64,000 nucleotides of DNA, taken from CAUZFZ01 sp963579025. Its GTDB lineage: Bacteria; Planctomycetota; Planctomycetia; Planctomycetales; Planctomycetaceae. Shown piece after piece: positions 24,884-33,953 of the stretch; within the stretch, counting starts at the first letter, position 1, and each line of letters begins with the position of its first letter. The stretch lies in the NCBI GenBank assembly GCA_963579025.1, contig CAUZFZ010000016.1, positions 1-64,000 of the forward strand, in the 5' to 3' direction. Under the pieces are notes generated by a model. It did not search any database. It saw nothing but the letters and a program-made list of their open reading frames with translations, and was not told the DNA's origin. The position numbers and the translations under genes are program-made.

Positions 24884-25783
24884 CTAAACGCGATTGAGTT
24901 CGATCGGCTGGCCACCCTGCTTTTCACTGGCCAGCGCCGCCCCAACAAACTGGATGACTTCAAGATTTGATGTGTGAGATACGGCCGGCTCGCCTGAATC
25001 GAGTGACTGCAGGATCGCACGACACAGGTTGCGGTAGGCGTACCGGGTTGAGACGGGTTGACTGACGACTGCGTGTTCGCAGAACGCGGTGAATCCATAA
25101 CGGGTGGCTCCAGTGCGGTTACCTCGCACGGTGCCGATACGTCCGTCAGACCAGCGTCCGGTGACGGCTTCTGAGTCACCCGATGACGTTGCCGTGACGA
25201 CCGCGCAGCCGGGACCCAGCAACTGGAAGAGCAGCTCGACCGAGTGGATTCCGTAGTGGAACAGCCCGGGATTGCCGTCAGCGTGTTTCGAGGGACCGTA
25301 AGTCACGACACCGTTCACCTGGCCGAGAGTGTCCTGTCGCTGTGCGACGGACAACGCTTCTTCAGAGAACCGCAATGCAGACGCGTTAAAGAGCAACGTG
25401 TTGTGCTCATGGGCCAGGCCAATCATTTCTTCCGCGTCACTGACCGAGCAGGCGAATGGTTTGTCGACAAACGTTGGAATTCCGGCTGATAGAAATGGTC
25501 TCGCCCGATCCAGGTGAGCGCTGCCGCACAGGGACAGCACAAGCACAGCGTCGATCTGGCCGATCAGTTCGTCGGCGCTCGACGCGAGTTCGATGCCCAT
25601 GCCCTCGATCTCACGCTGAAAACCGGGAATCCGTTCGGGAGCCATGTCCGAACTGCCTGGCCACGCGAGCACAACTTCGGCGCCGTCGACGAACTGCTCG
25701 CTGCCGACTCCGATTCGGTTAAACCGGCGCGAGAATTCGACGCAATGGGACGAGTCGAAATCGACAATGCCCAGTCGCCACAT
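24884..25783 (-). CDS. Gfo/Idh/MocA-family oxidoreductase
   Basis: A 299-residue predicted NAD(P)-dependent oxidoreductase. The family motif after the Rossmann domain, FVDKPFACSVSDAEEM, corresponds to the conserved EKP-type region with Lys. The substrate-binding half includes GLFHYGIHSVELLFQLLG, where Gfo/Idh/MocA enzymes have a catalytic His. The N-terminus MWRLGIVDFDSSHCVEF lacks the usual GxGxxG dinucleotide loop, so cofactor binding may be altered. Substrate unknown. Confidence 0.75.
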   Translation of the reverse strand: MWRLGIVDFDSSHCVEFSRRFNRIGVGSEQFVDGAEVVLAWPGSSDMAPERIPGFQREIEGMGIELASSADELIGQIDAVLVLSLCGSAHLDRARPFLSAGIPTFVDKPFACSVSDAEEMIGLAHEHNTLLFNASALRFSEEALSVAQRQDTLGQVNGVVTYGPSKHADGNPGLFHYGIHSVELLFQLLGPGCAVVTATSSGDSEAVTGRWSDGRIGTVRGNRTGATRYGFTAFCEHAVVSQPVSTRYAYRNLCRAILQSLDSGEPAVSHTSNLEVIQFVGAALASEKQGGQPIELNRV

Positions 25784-26496
25784 GGAATCGGGTTTTCGGA
25801 TGGTTCAGGCGGCCGGATGGTCGGGGTCGGGCGATTGAAGTCGGTTTGCCCGAGGAGGCCGGTTGAGGAGTGACGCCCGAACGTGTCGGGCAACATGAGA
25901 TGTGAGCACTCAGGATGAGCGTTCCGGTGAGGGGGAGCGGCACGTTAGGCGGATCAGAAATCTGCCGCAATGCGACTTAGGGTCAGTCTGGAAGTAACTG
26001 TCACAATCAGCCGCAGGGCGTTAGCCCCGGTTTTCTGCAGCAACCGGGGCTAACGCCCTGCGGCTGATCATTTCGGGCAGTTATTCCCAGGACGACGCTT
26101 ACGAGGTCGCCGAGGCACGACCTTGCCGGTCAGATAAACCAGGCAAACTGGAGCATGTTAAACCTTGACGGCTGAGTGGCACGTACCGGTTCCAGCGGTT
26201 CTCCGGGTTCTGAGTGTCGTAGCGGTCGGACCCTGATTTGTCAGATGTCCGGAATGTGCCGGACGATACCGTTGTCGGGATTACTCTCGTGACTCCGTTT
26301 GTGCATCCACCGCGCGACGCACCATGGGCGCTATCGACACCTGAGACCGCACGCGATCAAGAGTAGCCTCAACAGGGAATACAAGAACGTCGGCCCAACT
26401 GCATACGCATGGTCGTCTGCCGCGACGAGGGATCTCCTCGATCGGGGCGGGCAATCGCGTTCACGCTGTTCGGACCGGCCGTCCAGGGAAGGACTC
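25784..26496. other. Intergenic region without recognised gene
   Basis: About 710 nt between a minus-strand oxidoreductase and the giant plus-strand exoprotein. It contains the perfect palindrome at 26006-26068 and no other feature I can support. The promoter of the exoprotein should lie in the right half. Confidence 0.6.
26006..26068. repeat. Perfect 27-bp inverted repeat
   Basis: The arms are 26006-26032 (ATCAGCCGCAGGGCGTTAGC...) and 26042-26068 (...GCTAACGCCCTGCGGCTGAT), 27 bp with no mismatch, around a 9-nt loop. It is extremely stable and lies in a gene-free stretch. It has the look of a dispersed intergenic repeat and could also stop transcription from the left. Confidence 0.9.
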
Positions 26497-29400
26497 ATGA
26501 AACGAACCGCCTGGCTCGGAAAACTGCGTAAACAGCTCCTGGGCACTCGTCGACGACGACATTCCAGGAGGTGGGTTCCGGAGCGGCTGGAAGACCGGAC
26601 ACTGCTATCAGTCGCTTCCGCGCTGCGAGGAAGCGAACTGACGGTTTTTTCCGACTCAGACGAAGACATCCTGGTTCGGGCGACTCCCGACGCGTTTGGC
26701 GTGCCTCAGGTTGACGTACTCGTCAACGGAGTTGCCCCTGATGCTCTTTTCACGATTGACGCCGCTCAACTGTCGGCGCTGCACATCATCGGCGGTCCTG
26801 GCGCGAATGTCATCGACCTGACCCAGGTGCGCGCCGAGCAGTTCTCGTTCAGCGATCCGGTGACCGGTGCAGGACTGCGCGTTCTGGTCGAAGCCGGTGA
26901 AGGCGATGACACGATTCTGACCACGTTCGACTTCAACGACTCGGTGTTCGGTGGCGACGGCAACGATCTGATCAACAACACGCCCATGCTGCCCGGTCCC
27001 GTCTTTACGATGCCGCCATCTCAGGCGGCAACGCTGCTGGGCACAGTTCCGGCAGCGTTTCCGACGCAACCGCTGAGCCTCATCGAAGCCACTGAGTCGG
27101 CGGAATTTCCATCGGTCGCCGAGTTGACCGACGCGTCCGGCACGCTGCTGGGAGTTGGAACTCTGATCTCACCGCGGCACGTGCTGACAGCCGCTCACGT
27201 AGTCGAGTCGCTTGCCTCGACCGACGGCCGGTTTCTGGTGGGATTTGAGTCCATCGCGACGCAGGAAATCTTCATCCACCCGAACTACAACGCATTGGCC
27301 CGCGGGACAGATTCGGCAAACGACATCGCCATCCTGGTACTTGAGCGAGAACCCAGGGACATCATTCCCAGTCCTCTGTTCCGCGGCGACCCTGCCGTTG
27401 GTCAGCTTCTGACTCTGGTCGGCTTCGGCGAAGGCGGCGACGGCACGAATGGAGCCGATGGTGTGTCGGGCATCAAACGCATCGGCGATTCGCAGATCGA
27501 TCGGCTGTCTCCAACACTGCTGATTCGCACCTTTGACGACTTTCTGAACTTGCCTCCCGATAGCAACACAGCCCCCGTCGACGACGGAGCACCAAGTTTC
27601 ATTTCCGTAAACTCACAGGAGTTTGTGGCAGGCGTCTTCTCGTCGAACACCGTGCCCAGCGGGATCATTGGCGACCGGGCCTTCGACACGCGTGTGGATA
27701 TCAACGCGGACTGGATCGACTCGGTTGTCGCCGTGCTCTTTCCGCCCAACCCGCTGGGAAACCTGACGCTTGATGGCGGCGACGGCGCGGACACGGTCAA
27801 CGGCGGTGACGGCAATGACTCACTGCTGGGCGGCGACGGTGACGATTTACTCGTGTCATGGATCGGAGACGACACGATTCTGGCCGGCGACGGAGATGAT
27901 TCGGTGGACGCGGATCTCGGTGACGACGTCATTGATCTGGGTGATGGAGCAGACAGTGCTCTGGGCGGCGGCGGCAATGACACGATCAACGGCGGCGACG
28001 GCAACGACACCATCATCGGTGAAAGCGGAGACGATTCGATTCTTGGTGGGAGGGGCGAAGATCTCATTCAAGGGGACGGCGGCCGTCGTTTGACCGAGAG
28101 TGGTTCGGATACTGTGCTTGGAAACGCTGGTGACGACACGATCGTCGGCGGCGGCGGATTCGACGTCCTCAACGGCGACTCGGGAAATGACGTGCTCGAC
28201 GCGGGCGACCAGACGATCACCATCCCGGACGTTGTCTTTTCACCAGAGGGTGACACGGGTGATGTTGGTCAGGCCGTTTTCAGCGTGGTGCTCTCGCGAC
28301 CAAGCCCGGTCACGGTCACCGTTGATGTGCAGACCCGCGACCTCGACGCGCTGGCCGGTTTCGATTACGCGACATTCACGGGGACAGTGACATTCCTTCC
28401 CGGGCAGACGATCGCCACGTTTGTGGTGGACATCCTTGGCGACGATGAATCAGAACCGGACGAGCAGTTTCGCGTAGAGCTGACCAATGCCCGGAACGCA
28501 GTGGTCATCGATGCGGTGGGTGTGGCGACGATCGTCGATGACGTCGACGGCCCAGTGCAAACCGTGCTGCTGGACTTCGATTCGAGTACCGACACGTCCT
28601 TCGATCACTTCTACACGCCAATCGAGCGCAACGCGATTCAGGCTCGGCTGGAAGAAGACTACGCGCAGTTCAGTGTAGTCTTCACTCAGGTCCGCCCGAT
28701 CTTCGGCATCTTCTCGACGTTGATCTTCAATGAGCCGCCACCGGGCGGCCTTGCGGATGAAGTCGACTTCCGAAACATCAATCTCGGATTGAACGCAACG
28801 ATTGACATAAACCAGTTCCTGGGTGGCTTTGGCGGGCTTCCAGCGACGACGAACAACTTCATCGAACTGTCCGCGAAAGTCGCGGCGCACGAACTGGGCC
28901 ACCTGATGGGGCTGCGGCACAACGATGCATTCGGACCGGTCGGTTCCGGCATCGCCAGTACCGTGGCACCCACGCTCTATAACCCACCGTATCCTGGCCC
29001 TACCGCTGCAAACGAATCGAACAATCACATCATGGGTTCTCCGGCCGGGACGGGAGAAACGCTGCTGGATGCCGTCAGCGGCCAGTTCTTCGGCGCCCGG
29101 TCGGCCGTCAAACTGTCGATGTTCGCCTTTCAGGGACAGGTGCTGAACGAATTGATGGGATCGCACGGGACTCCGGCCACCGCGCAACCAATCGAACTTG
29201 AAGATCTACCCGTTCCCAACACGGAACTCTCGGGAGTCCTGGCCGGACAGGTCTTCGACGTTCAGGCCACGTCCGTCCTCGGGAACATTGACGTCGCCGG
29301 AGAAGCCGACCTGTATTCGTTCAATGCGACGGAGGGTGACCTGATCAACATCGAGGTCATGTCAATAGTCTTCGCCGGCTCCCCCACGCGCCGCTTCGGT

Positions 29401-31299
29401 GCGCTCATCGACCCGATTCTGAGCGTGGTCGATGCGACTGGTACCCCGATTCCCTACTTCGCTGGCACGGCCGTCAACAATGACGGGACAGAGTCCGGGT
29501 TCCCGGATCTGGATTCGACCATCATTGATCTGACCATTCCCGCGACGGGCCAGTTCTTTATTCAGGTCCAGGAAGCCTCGGGCATGAGCACCGGGGGATA
29601 CGAGTTGTTCGTGTGGACCTTTGAAGCGAACGATCCGGTCTTCCTCGAACCTGGGCTTCGGGCCGCGCCGTTTGTGCAGGTCACGCTGCTCGGCGGAAAC
29701 GGCAACGACACACTCAACGGTTCAGATGGGGCAGATCTCATCGTTGGCGGCAGCGGCAGCGACAGCATCAGTGGGAATGCGGAAAACGATTCGATCTTTG
29801 CTGGCAGTGGAGAGGACACCGTTCAGGGAGACGCCGGCAACGATCTCGTCCTCGGGCAGGGCGGTGACGACACTCTAGAGGGCGGCGCGGGTGACGATTT
29901 CGTCAACGGAGGTGCTGGCGTTGACACGGTCTTCGGTGACGACTCGCTGGGCCTGACATCCGGTAACGACACGCTTTCGGGCGGGTCTCGGAACGACGCG
30001 CTGTTTGGCGGAGCTGGTAACGATGTCATCTTCGGTGGTGCCGGACGCGACATCATCAACGGTGGCGACAACGATGACACCCTCTTTGGTCAGGGCGGCG
30101 CAGACATCATCAACGGCGGAGCCGGGGAAGATCGGATCGTGTGGCGCACTGACGGTGACGACACTGTCGACGGCGGTGCGGGACGTGACGAAGTCGAAGT
30201 TCGAGGTACGAATCGCACGGACCGATTCCTGATCAGTCAGGATGGGACCACCCTGCAGATCACTGAAGGCAACAGCACGCTGAACATTGGTCGGGACGAA
30301 GCGGTCGTGGCCAACACCACCGAGGCTGTCATCATCAACGCCCGTGGCGCGTTCGATCGGATCGACATCGACACCGTCGACAACGTCGGCGCGATTCACA
30401 TTCTCGTCAATGCAGGCTCCGGCAACGATGTCGTGAATGGAGCCGGGGCGCGAGTGGGCAACGTGCGTCTGATTATCGATGGCGGAACCGGAGCCGACAC
30501 GCTCACTGGTACGGGCGACGGAGACGTGATCTTCGGGCGTGACGGCACCGACTTGATCTTCGGCCGCGGCGGCAACGACACGCTGTTCGGTGGCGATGAT
30601 GCGGACACGCTTGACGGACAGGCAGGCGACGACGTGCTGTTTGGAGAAAATCGCAACGACGTGTTGCGAGGCGGATCGGGGAACGATTCGGCCGATGGCA
30701 GCACGGGCAACGATACGCTGGATGGAGGCGAAGGCGACGACACGCTGACGGGCGGATTTGGCCGCGACGTTGTCAACGGGATGGACGGTGATGACCTGCT
30801 GACCGGCAACGATGGTGCTGACCAACTGCTGGGAGGAACCGGCAACGATACTCTCGATGGTGGAAAACACGACGACACGCTGATCGGCCAGGCGGGCGAC
30901 GACACCATCTTTGGTGACGATGGCGACGACTTCATCAACGGCAATGGCGGCGACGATTCGATCGACGGCGCGGACGGCGACGACACGATCATGGGCGGCA
31001 TGGGCAATGACTTCATCGCTGGCAACGACGGAAACGATCTGATCAACGGCCAGGCCGGAGCGGACATCATCGTTGGTGGCGACGGCCGTGATTCCATCCA
31101 GGGCGGCAGTGGCAACGACCTCCTGTTCGGGAACCTGGGCAGCGATGGTCTCAGCGGAAACGCGGGCTCAGACACGATCGATGCTGGCGAGGGGACCGAT
31201 CTGATCAACAATCCAGAAGCCCGCGACAGCATCTTTGACAACGGCAGAGAATTCCCGTTGACCCTCGCGCTGCGCGAGCTGTTCAATCGGATCTCTTAG
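26497..31299 (+). CDS. Giant RTX exoprotein with protease-like domains
   Basis: A 1600-residue exoprotein. The N-terminus is basic and holds the planctomycete exoprotein motif PERLEDRTLLS. A trypsin-like domain follows (His234 in LTAAHVV, Asp276 in SANDIAIL), but at the nucleophile the canonical GDSGGP reads VDDGAP (Asp363), so it is probably inactive. Next come a first RTX (GGxGxDxx calcium-binding) block (about 427-570), a Calx-beta domain (about 585-685), and a metzincin-type metalloprotease with HELGHLMGLRH (798-808) and Met-turn HIMGS (Met846). A PPC-like beta domain follows, then a long second RTX block to the end. RTX-rich tails are typical of type I secreted proteins. Start ATG 26497 with AGGGAAGGA just upstream. 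Confidence 0.88.
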   Translation: MKRTAWLGKLRKQLLGTRRRRHSRRWVPERLEDRTLLSVASALRGSELTVFSDSDEDILVRATPDAFGVPQVDVLVNGVAPDALFTIDAAQLSALHIIGGPGANVIDLTQVRAEQFSFSDPVTGAGLRVLVEAGEGDDTILTTFDFNDSVFGGDGNDLINNTPMLPGPVFTMPPSQAATLLGTVPAAFPTQPLSLIEATESAEFPSVAELTDASGTLLGVGTLISPRHVLTAAHVVESLASTDGRFLVGFESIATQEIFIHPNYNALARGTDSANDIAILVLEREPRDIIPSPLFRGDPAVGQLLTLVGFGEGGDGTNGADGVSGIKRIGDSQIDRLSPTLLIRTFDDFLNLPPDSNTAPVDDGAPSFISVNSQEFVAGVFSSNTVPSGIIGDRAFDTRVDINADWIDSVVAVLFPPNPLGNLTLDGGDGADTVNGGDGNDSLLGGDGDDLLVSWIGDDTILAGDGDDSVDADLGDDVIDLGDGADSALGGGGNDTINGGDGNDTIIGESGDDSILGGRGEDLIQGDGGRRLTESGSDTVLGNAGDDTIVGGGGFDVLNGDSGNDVLDAGDQTITIPDVVFSPEGDTGDVGQAVFSVVLSRPSPVTVTVDVQTRDLDALAGFDYATFTGTVTFLPGQTIATFVVDILGDDESEPDEQFRVELTNARNAVVIDAVGVATIVDDVDGPVQTVLLDFDSSTDTSFDHFYTPIERNAIQARLEEDYAQFSVVFTQVRPIFGIFSTLIFNEPPPGGLADEVDFRNINLGLNATIDINQFLGGFGGLPATTNNFIELSAKVAAHELGHLMGLRHNDAFGPVGSGIASTVAPTLYNPPYPGPTAANESNNHIMGSPAGTGETLLDAVSGQFFGARSAVKLSMFAFQGQVLNELMGSHGTPATAQPIELEDLPVPNTELSGVLAGQVFDVQATSVLGNIDVAGEADLYSFNATEGDLINIEVMSIVFAGSPTRRFGALIDPILSVVDATGTPIPYFAGTAVNNDGTESGFPDLDSTIIDLTIPATGQFFIQVQEASGMSTGGYELFVWTFEANDPVFLEPGLRAAPFVQVTLLGGNGNDTLNGSDGADLIVGGSGSDSISGNAENDSIFAGSGEDTVQGDAGNDLVLGQGGDDTLEGGAGDDFVNGGAGVDTVFGDDSLGLTSGNDTLSGGSRNDALFGGAGNDVIFGGAGRDIINGGDNDDTLFGQGGADIINGGAGEDRIVWRTDGDDTVDGGAGRDEVEVRGTNRTDRFLISQDGTTLQITEGNSTLNIGRDEAVVANTTEAVIINARGAFDRIDIDTVDNVGAIHILVNAGSGNDVVNGAGARVGNVRLIIDGGTGADTLTGTGDGDVIFGRDGTDLIFGRGGNDTLFGGDDADTLDGQAGDDVLFGENRNDVLRGGSGNDSADGSTGNDTLDGGEGDDTLTGGFGRDVVNGMDGDDLLTGNDGADQLLGGTGNDTLDGGKHDDTLIGQAGDDTIFGDDGDDFINGNGGDDSIDGADGDDTIMGGMGNDFIAGNDGNDLINGQAGADIIVGGDGRDSIQGGSGNDLLFGNLGSDGLSGNAGSDTIDAGEGTDLINNPEARDSIFDNGREFPLTLALRELFNRIS

Positions 31300-31406
31300 T
31301 AGCGGTCTCTGAGACCGAAACACGCCGGACTGAATTCCGTTCCGACAGGCTGCCTACTATGGTTCGGGCGCTCGTCTTCGCACCCGTTCGCAGTCACGGA
31401 ACACAC

Positions 31407-31862
31407 ATGACAGCTCCGCAATCCATGAAGCCCTTCGCGCGTGAAGATCTGAAACCGGGTGAAAACCTGTGCGATCACTGCACCGCCAAGTGCTGCCGCT
31501 ACTACGCCTTTCCCATTACGAAGCCGAAGACGTGGCAGGATTACGATTACGTCCGCTGGTACCTCGTCCACGGCAAAGCCGCAATCTTTGTCGATGAGGG
31601 TACCTGGTACATCATGGTCTACGCGGACTGCAATCATCTGCTGCCGGATAACCGCTGCGGCATCTATGAGACGCGTCCGCAAATCTGTCGTGATTACACG
31701 ACTGACGAGTGTGAGTACGACAACGACGGCGGCTATGACCAGTTTTTCGAGACGGCCGACCAAATCAACGAGTACGCCGAGGCCATGCTGCCTCCGCGCA
31801 AACGGTCCCCGTGGTCGCTGGAATTGAAACGCAACCTCAGCCTGCCGGTCGTTTCCAGTTGA
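31407..31862 (+). CDS. YkgJ-family cysteine cluster protein
   Basis: A 151-residue protein with the CxxCxxxCC-type cluster pattern: LCDHCTAKCCRYYAF near residues 21-35, NRCGIYETRPQICRDY near 81-97, and a further Cys in TDECEYD. This is the YkgJ/CxxCxxCC family, thought to bind Zn or Fe-S. Start set at ATG 31407 (MTAPQSMKPF); a longer frame begins at 31359. A second, divergent member of this family is encoded at 53712-54281. Confidence 0.85.
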   Translation: MTAPQSMKPFAREDLKPGENLCDHCTAKCCRYYAFPITKPKTWQDYDYVRWYLVHGKAAIFVDEGTWYIMVYADCNHLLPDNRCGIYETRPQICRDYTTDECEYDNDGGYDQFFETADQINEYAEAMLPPRKRSPWSLELKRNLSLPVVSS

Positions 31863-32000
31863 GCAACAGGTTCTTCCCGCGATCGACCGCCGCGACTCGT
31901 AGAACGAGCGGACTCGAAAATTGCCCCGTCCCTCTTCCCGAGAAGGACCAGGTGATTCGCCGTCGTTCTGCATCACCGTCGAAAAACACGGAGTTCTCCC

Positions 32001-32579
32001 ATGTGGTTCACAGAAGACGCGTGGTCGCCAATTATTCTGTGCGTCGTCGCGGGAGTGATCTTCTTCGTCGCCTGGTCGACAACCCGCAAGTCGGCGTTTC
32101 TACTGGCACTGCCTCTGCTGCTGCTGATCGCAATTACGCTCTTCTTTCTTGAGCGGGCGATCGTGACAGACGGCGAACAGGTCGAGCAGAATCTCTTCAG
32201 CCTGATCGACACATTCGCCGAAGAGTCGCAGCAACTGGCCATGGGTTCGAACGAAATCCCCGATCAGGTGCGCTGCCACCATTACTTTTCGGACTCAAAC
32301 ACGACCGACCGCGCGCGTGTGGTGGCCGCCCTGATGGTTGTTCGCATCGACGATGGAATCAGCGTCAAGGACGTTGAGGTTCGGCTGACCAATGAGAACA
32401 CACGAGCGGTGACGCATTTCCGTGCCAACGCAACGCTTTCCGCCGGGTCGTTCACCGGTCACCATCCGTCTCGCTGGGAGCTGAGCTGGCAGAAAGAAGC
32501 CGGCGAATGGAAGATCACGCGAACGCGGATGCTCAGTGTCATGACCGGCGAGGAACAGACTATCCCGCGGGTCGACTGA
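32001..32579 (+). CDS. Hypothetical membrane protein with NTF2-like tail
   Basis: A 192-residue protein with two N-terminal transmembrane segments (about 10-27 and 33-52) and a soluble C-terminal part. The stretch TDRARVVAALMVVRIDDGIS and the end SRWELSWQKEAGEWKITRT resemble the SnoaL/NTF2-like fold, where a Trp-Lys-Ile strand closes the cone. No function can be given. It is 138 nt downstream of the YkgJ gene. Confidence 0.7.
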   Translation: MWFTEDAWSPIILCVVAGVIFFVAWSTTRKSAFLLALPLLLLIAITLFFLERAIVTDGEQVEQNLFSLIDTFAEESQQLAMGSNEIPDQVRCHHYFSDSNTTDRARVVAALMVVRIDDGISVKDVEVRLTNENTRAVTHFRANATLSAGSFTGHHPSRWELSWQKEAGEWKITRTRMLSVMTGEEQTIPRVD

Positions 32580-32591
32580 TGTCTGTTCCTT

Positions 32592-32770
32592 GTTTAACCG
32601 CGCCCCAGAGGAGTCTGCGTTATCCGTCTGCGAGTACGACGAAAAACTGGCCGCAGACTCCGCCGGGAAGCGCGTCGTCGGCAACGCGCTGCCCGACGGA
32701 ATCTGCCGATGACAGGTTAAACCAGATGGGTCGGTCGCTGGCGGCAGATTCCTCTGGGGCGCGGTTAAAC
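32592..32770. repeat. MITE-like element with 21-bp terminal inverted repeats
   Basis: GTTTAACCGCGCCCCAGAGG(A) at 32592-32612 and its exact inverse at 32750-32770 bound a 179-bp segment without a gene. Internal parts repeat the end motif partially (GGTTAAACC near 32715). The structure is that of a small non-autonomous element or a long intergenic palindrome. It sits between the NTF2-like gene and the SMP-30 gene. Confidence 0.7.
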
Positions 32771-32798
32771 GACACACTCACCACCAGCGAGACACAAC

Positions 32799-33755
32799 AT
32801 GCCAATCGACTTCAAGAACGCGGCGTTGCCGTCCGAAGCAGCGGACTCGGCGGTTTCTCCGGCGACGATCATCGCCTTCACGGAAGGTCCGGCCGCGGCG
32901 GCCAATGGCAAAGTCTATTTCAGCGACATCGCCAACAATCGGATCATGTGCTTTGATCCGGCGACCGATCAGACCGACGTTTTTCGCCAGCCGAGTGGTC
33001 GAGCCAACGGTCTGCTGTTCGATGCGCAGGGCCGTCTGCTCGCCTGCGAAGGCAACGAGTTCGGTCCTGACGACGGTAACCGCCGCATCACTCGCACCGA
33101 CATGGACACCGGCGAGATCGAAGTTCTTACCGAGCAGTTCGAGGGCAAACGGTACAACGCTCCCAACGACATCGCCGCACTGAGTAACGGCCTGATCTTC
33201 TTCACCGACCCCTGCTACGGCGATCCGGCGACAATGGAGCTGGATCACCATTCGGTTTATCGCATCGATCTGGACGGCTCGGTCACGCGCGTCCTGACGC
33301 AGCCGGAGATCCAGCGGCCCAACGGCATCTCCATCAGCCCGGACGAGCGAACGCTCTATCTGGTCGACAGTTGCCCGGTCGTGGGCGGCAACCGAAAGAT
33401 CTGGGCGTTTGATTTGTCGGACTCGGGCGCGTTGAGCAATCAGCGCGTTGTCATTGACTTCGCTCCCGGACGAGGCGGCGATGGTATGGCCGTCGCGCAA
33501 AACGGCGATCTGTATATTGCGGCCGGAATTTCCGCACCGCGCGGTCCGCACGAGTCGGCGGACGTCCCGCCCGGCATCTGGGTCGTGACACCAGCCGGTG
33601 AAGTCAAAGGCCGCATTCCGATTCCGGAAGACGTACTCACAAACGTGACATTCGGCGGCGGCGACCTGCAGACCCTGTTCATCGCCGCCGGTAAGACACT
33701 GTTTTCGATCCGCGTGTCGACACCGGGATTCGTCGTCCATCGGAAACCGCAGTAA
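32799..33755 (+). CDS. SMP-30/gluconolactonase-like beta-propeller
   Basis: A 318-residue protein of the SMP-30/gluconolactonase/LRE family, a six-bladed propeller that hydrolyses lactones with a divalent metal. Conserved points are FTEGPAAAANGKVYFSDI (metal-binding Glu), APNDIAALSNGLIFFTDP (metal-binding Asn-Asp), RPNGISISPDERTLYLVDS and GRGGDGMAVAQNGDLYIAAG (metal-binding Asp). No signal peptide is present. The actual lactone is unknown. Confidence 0.9.
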   Translation: MPIDFKNAALPSEAADSAVSPATIIAFTEGPAAAANGKVYFSDIANNRIMCFDPATDQTDVFRQPSGRANGLLFDAQGRLLACEGNEFGPDDGNRRITRTDMDTGEIEVLTEQFEGKRYNAPNDIAALSNGLIFFTDPCYGDPATMELDHHSVYRIDLDGSVTRVLTQPEIQRPNGISISPDERTLYLVDSCPVVGGNRKIWAFDLSDSGALSNQRVVIDFAPGRGGDGMAVAQNGDLYIAAGISAPRGPHESADVPPGIWVVTPAGEVKGRIPIPEDVLTNVTFGGGDLQTLFIAAGKTLFSIRVSTPGFVVHRKPQ

Positions 33756-33777
33756 ACTAAGCCCTGATTGAAAAGTC

Positions 33778-33853
33778 AGTAGGATGGGCACTCCTGCCCG
33801 TCCCAAGCCTGAAGTCCATTGAAAACTGGACGGGCAAGAGTGCCCATCCTACT
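33778..33853. repeat. Intergenic inverted repeat (AGTAGGATGGGCACT type)
   Basis: AGTAGGATGGGCACTCCTGC (from 33778, arm to about 33803) is matched by its inverse at 33828-33853 with a one-base difference in register, around a 24-nt loop. It is a long hairpin directly after the SMP-30 stop and may act as a terminator or be REP-like DNA. Confidence 0.8.
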
Positions 33854-33953
33854 ACTGACGTCGAGTCTTCAGGCAGAGCCTGCAACACGCATCTCGCGGT
33901 TCAGAGCTACGACGAAAACAACCGACCCAACCATTTCCGGCTACGGAGAGCCC

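Noticed and set aside
29690..31240. Possible CRISPR array or tandem DNA repeat in the RTX region
   Set aside because: The periodicity comes from nonapeptide RTX repeats in a coding frame with variable codons; there are no identical repeats with unique spacers.
27402..31286. Minus-strand Ser/Pro-rich open frames opposite the RTX repeats
   Set aside because: They are low-complexity reverse translations of the GGxGxD repeats.
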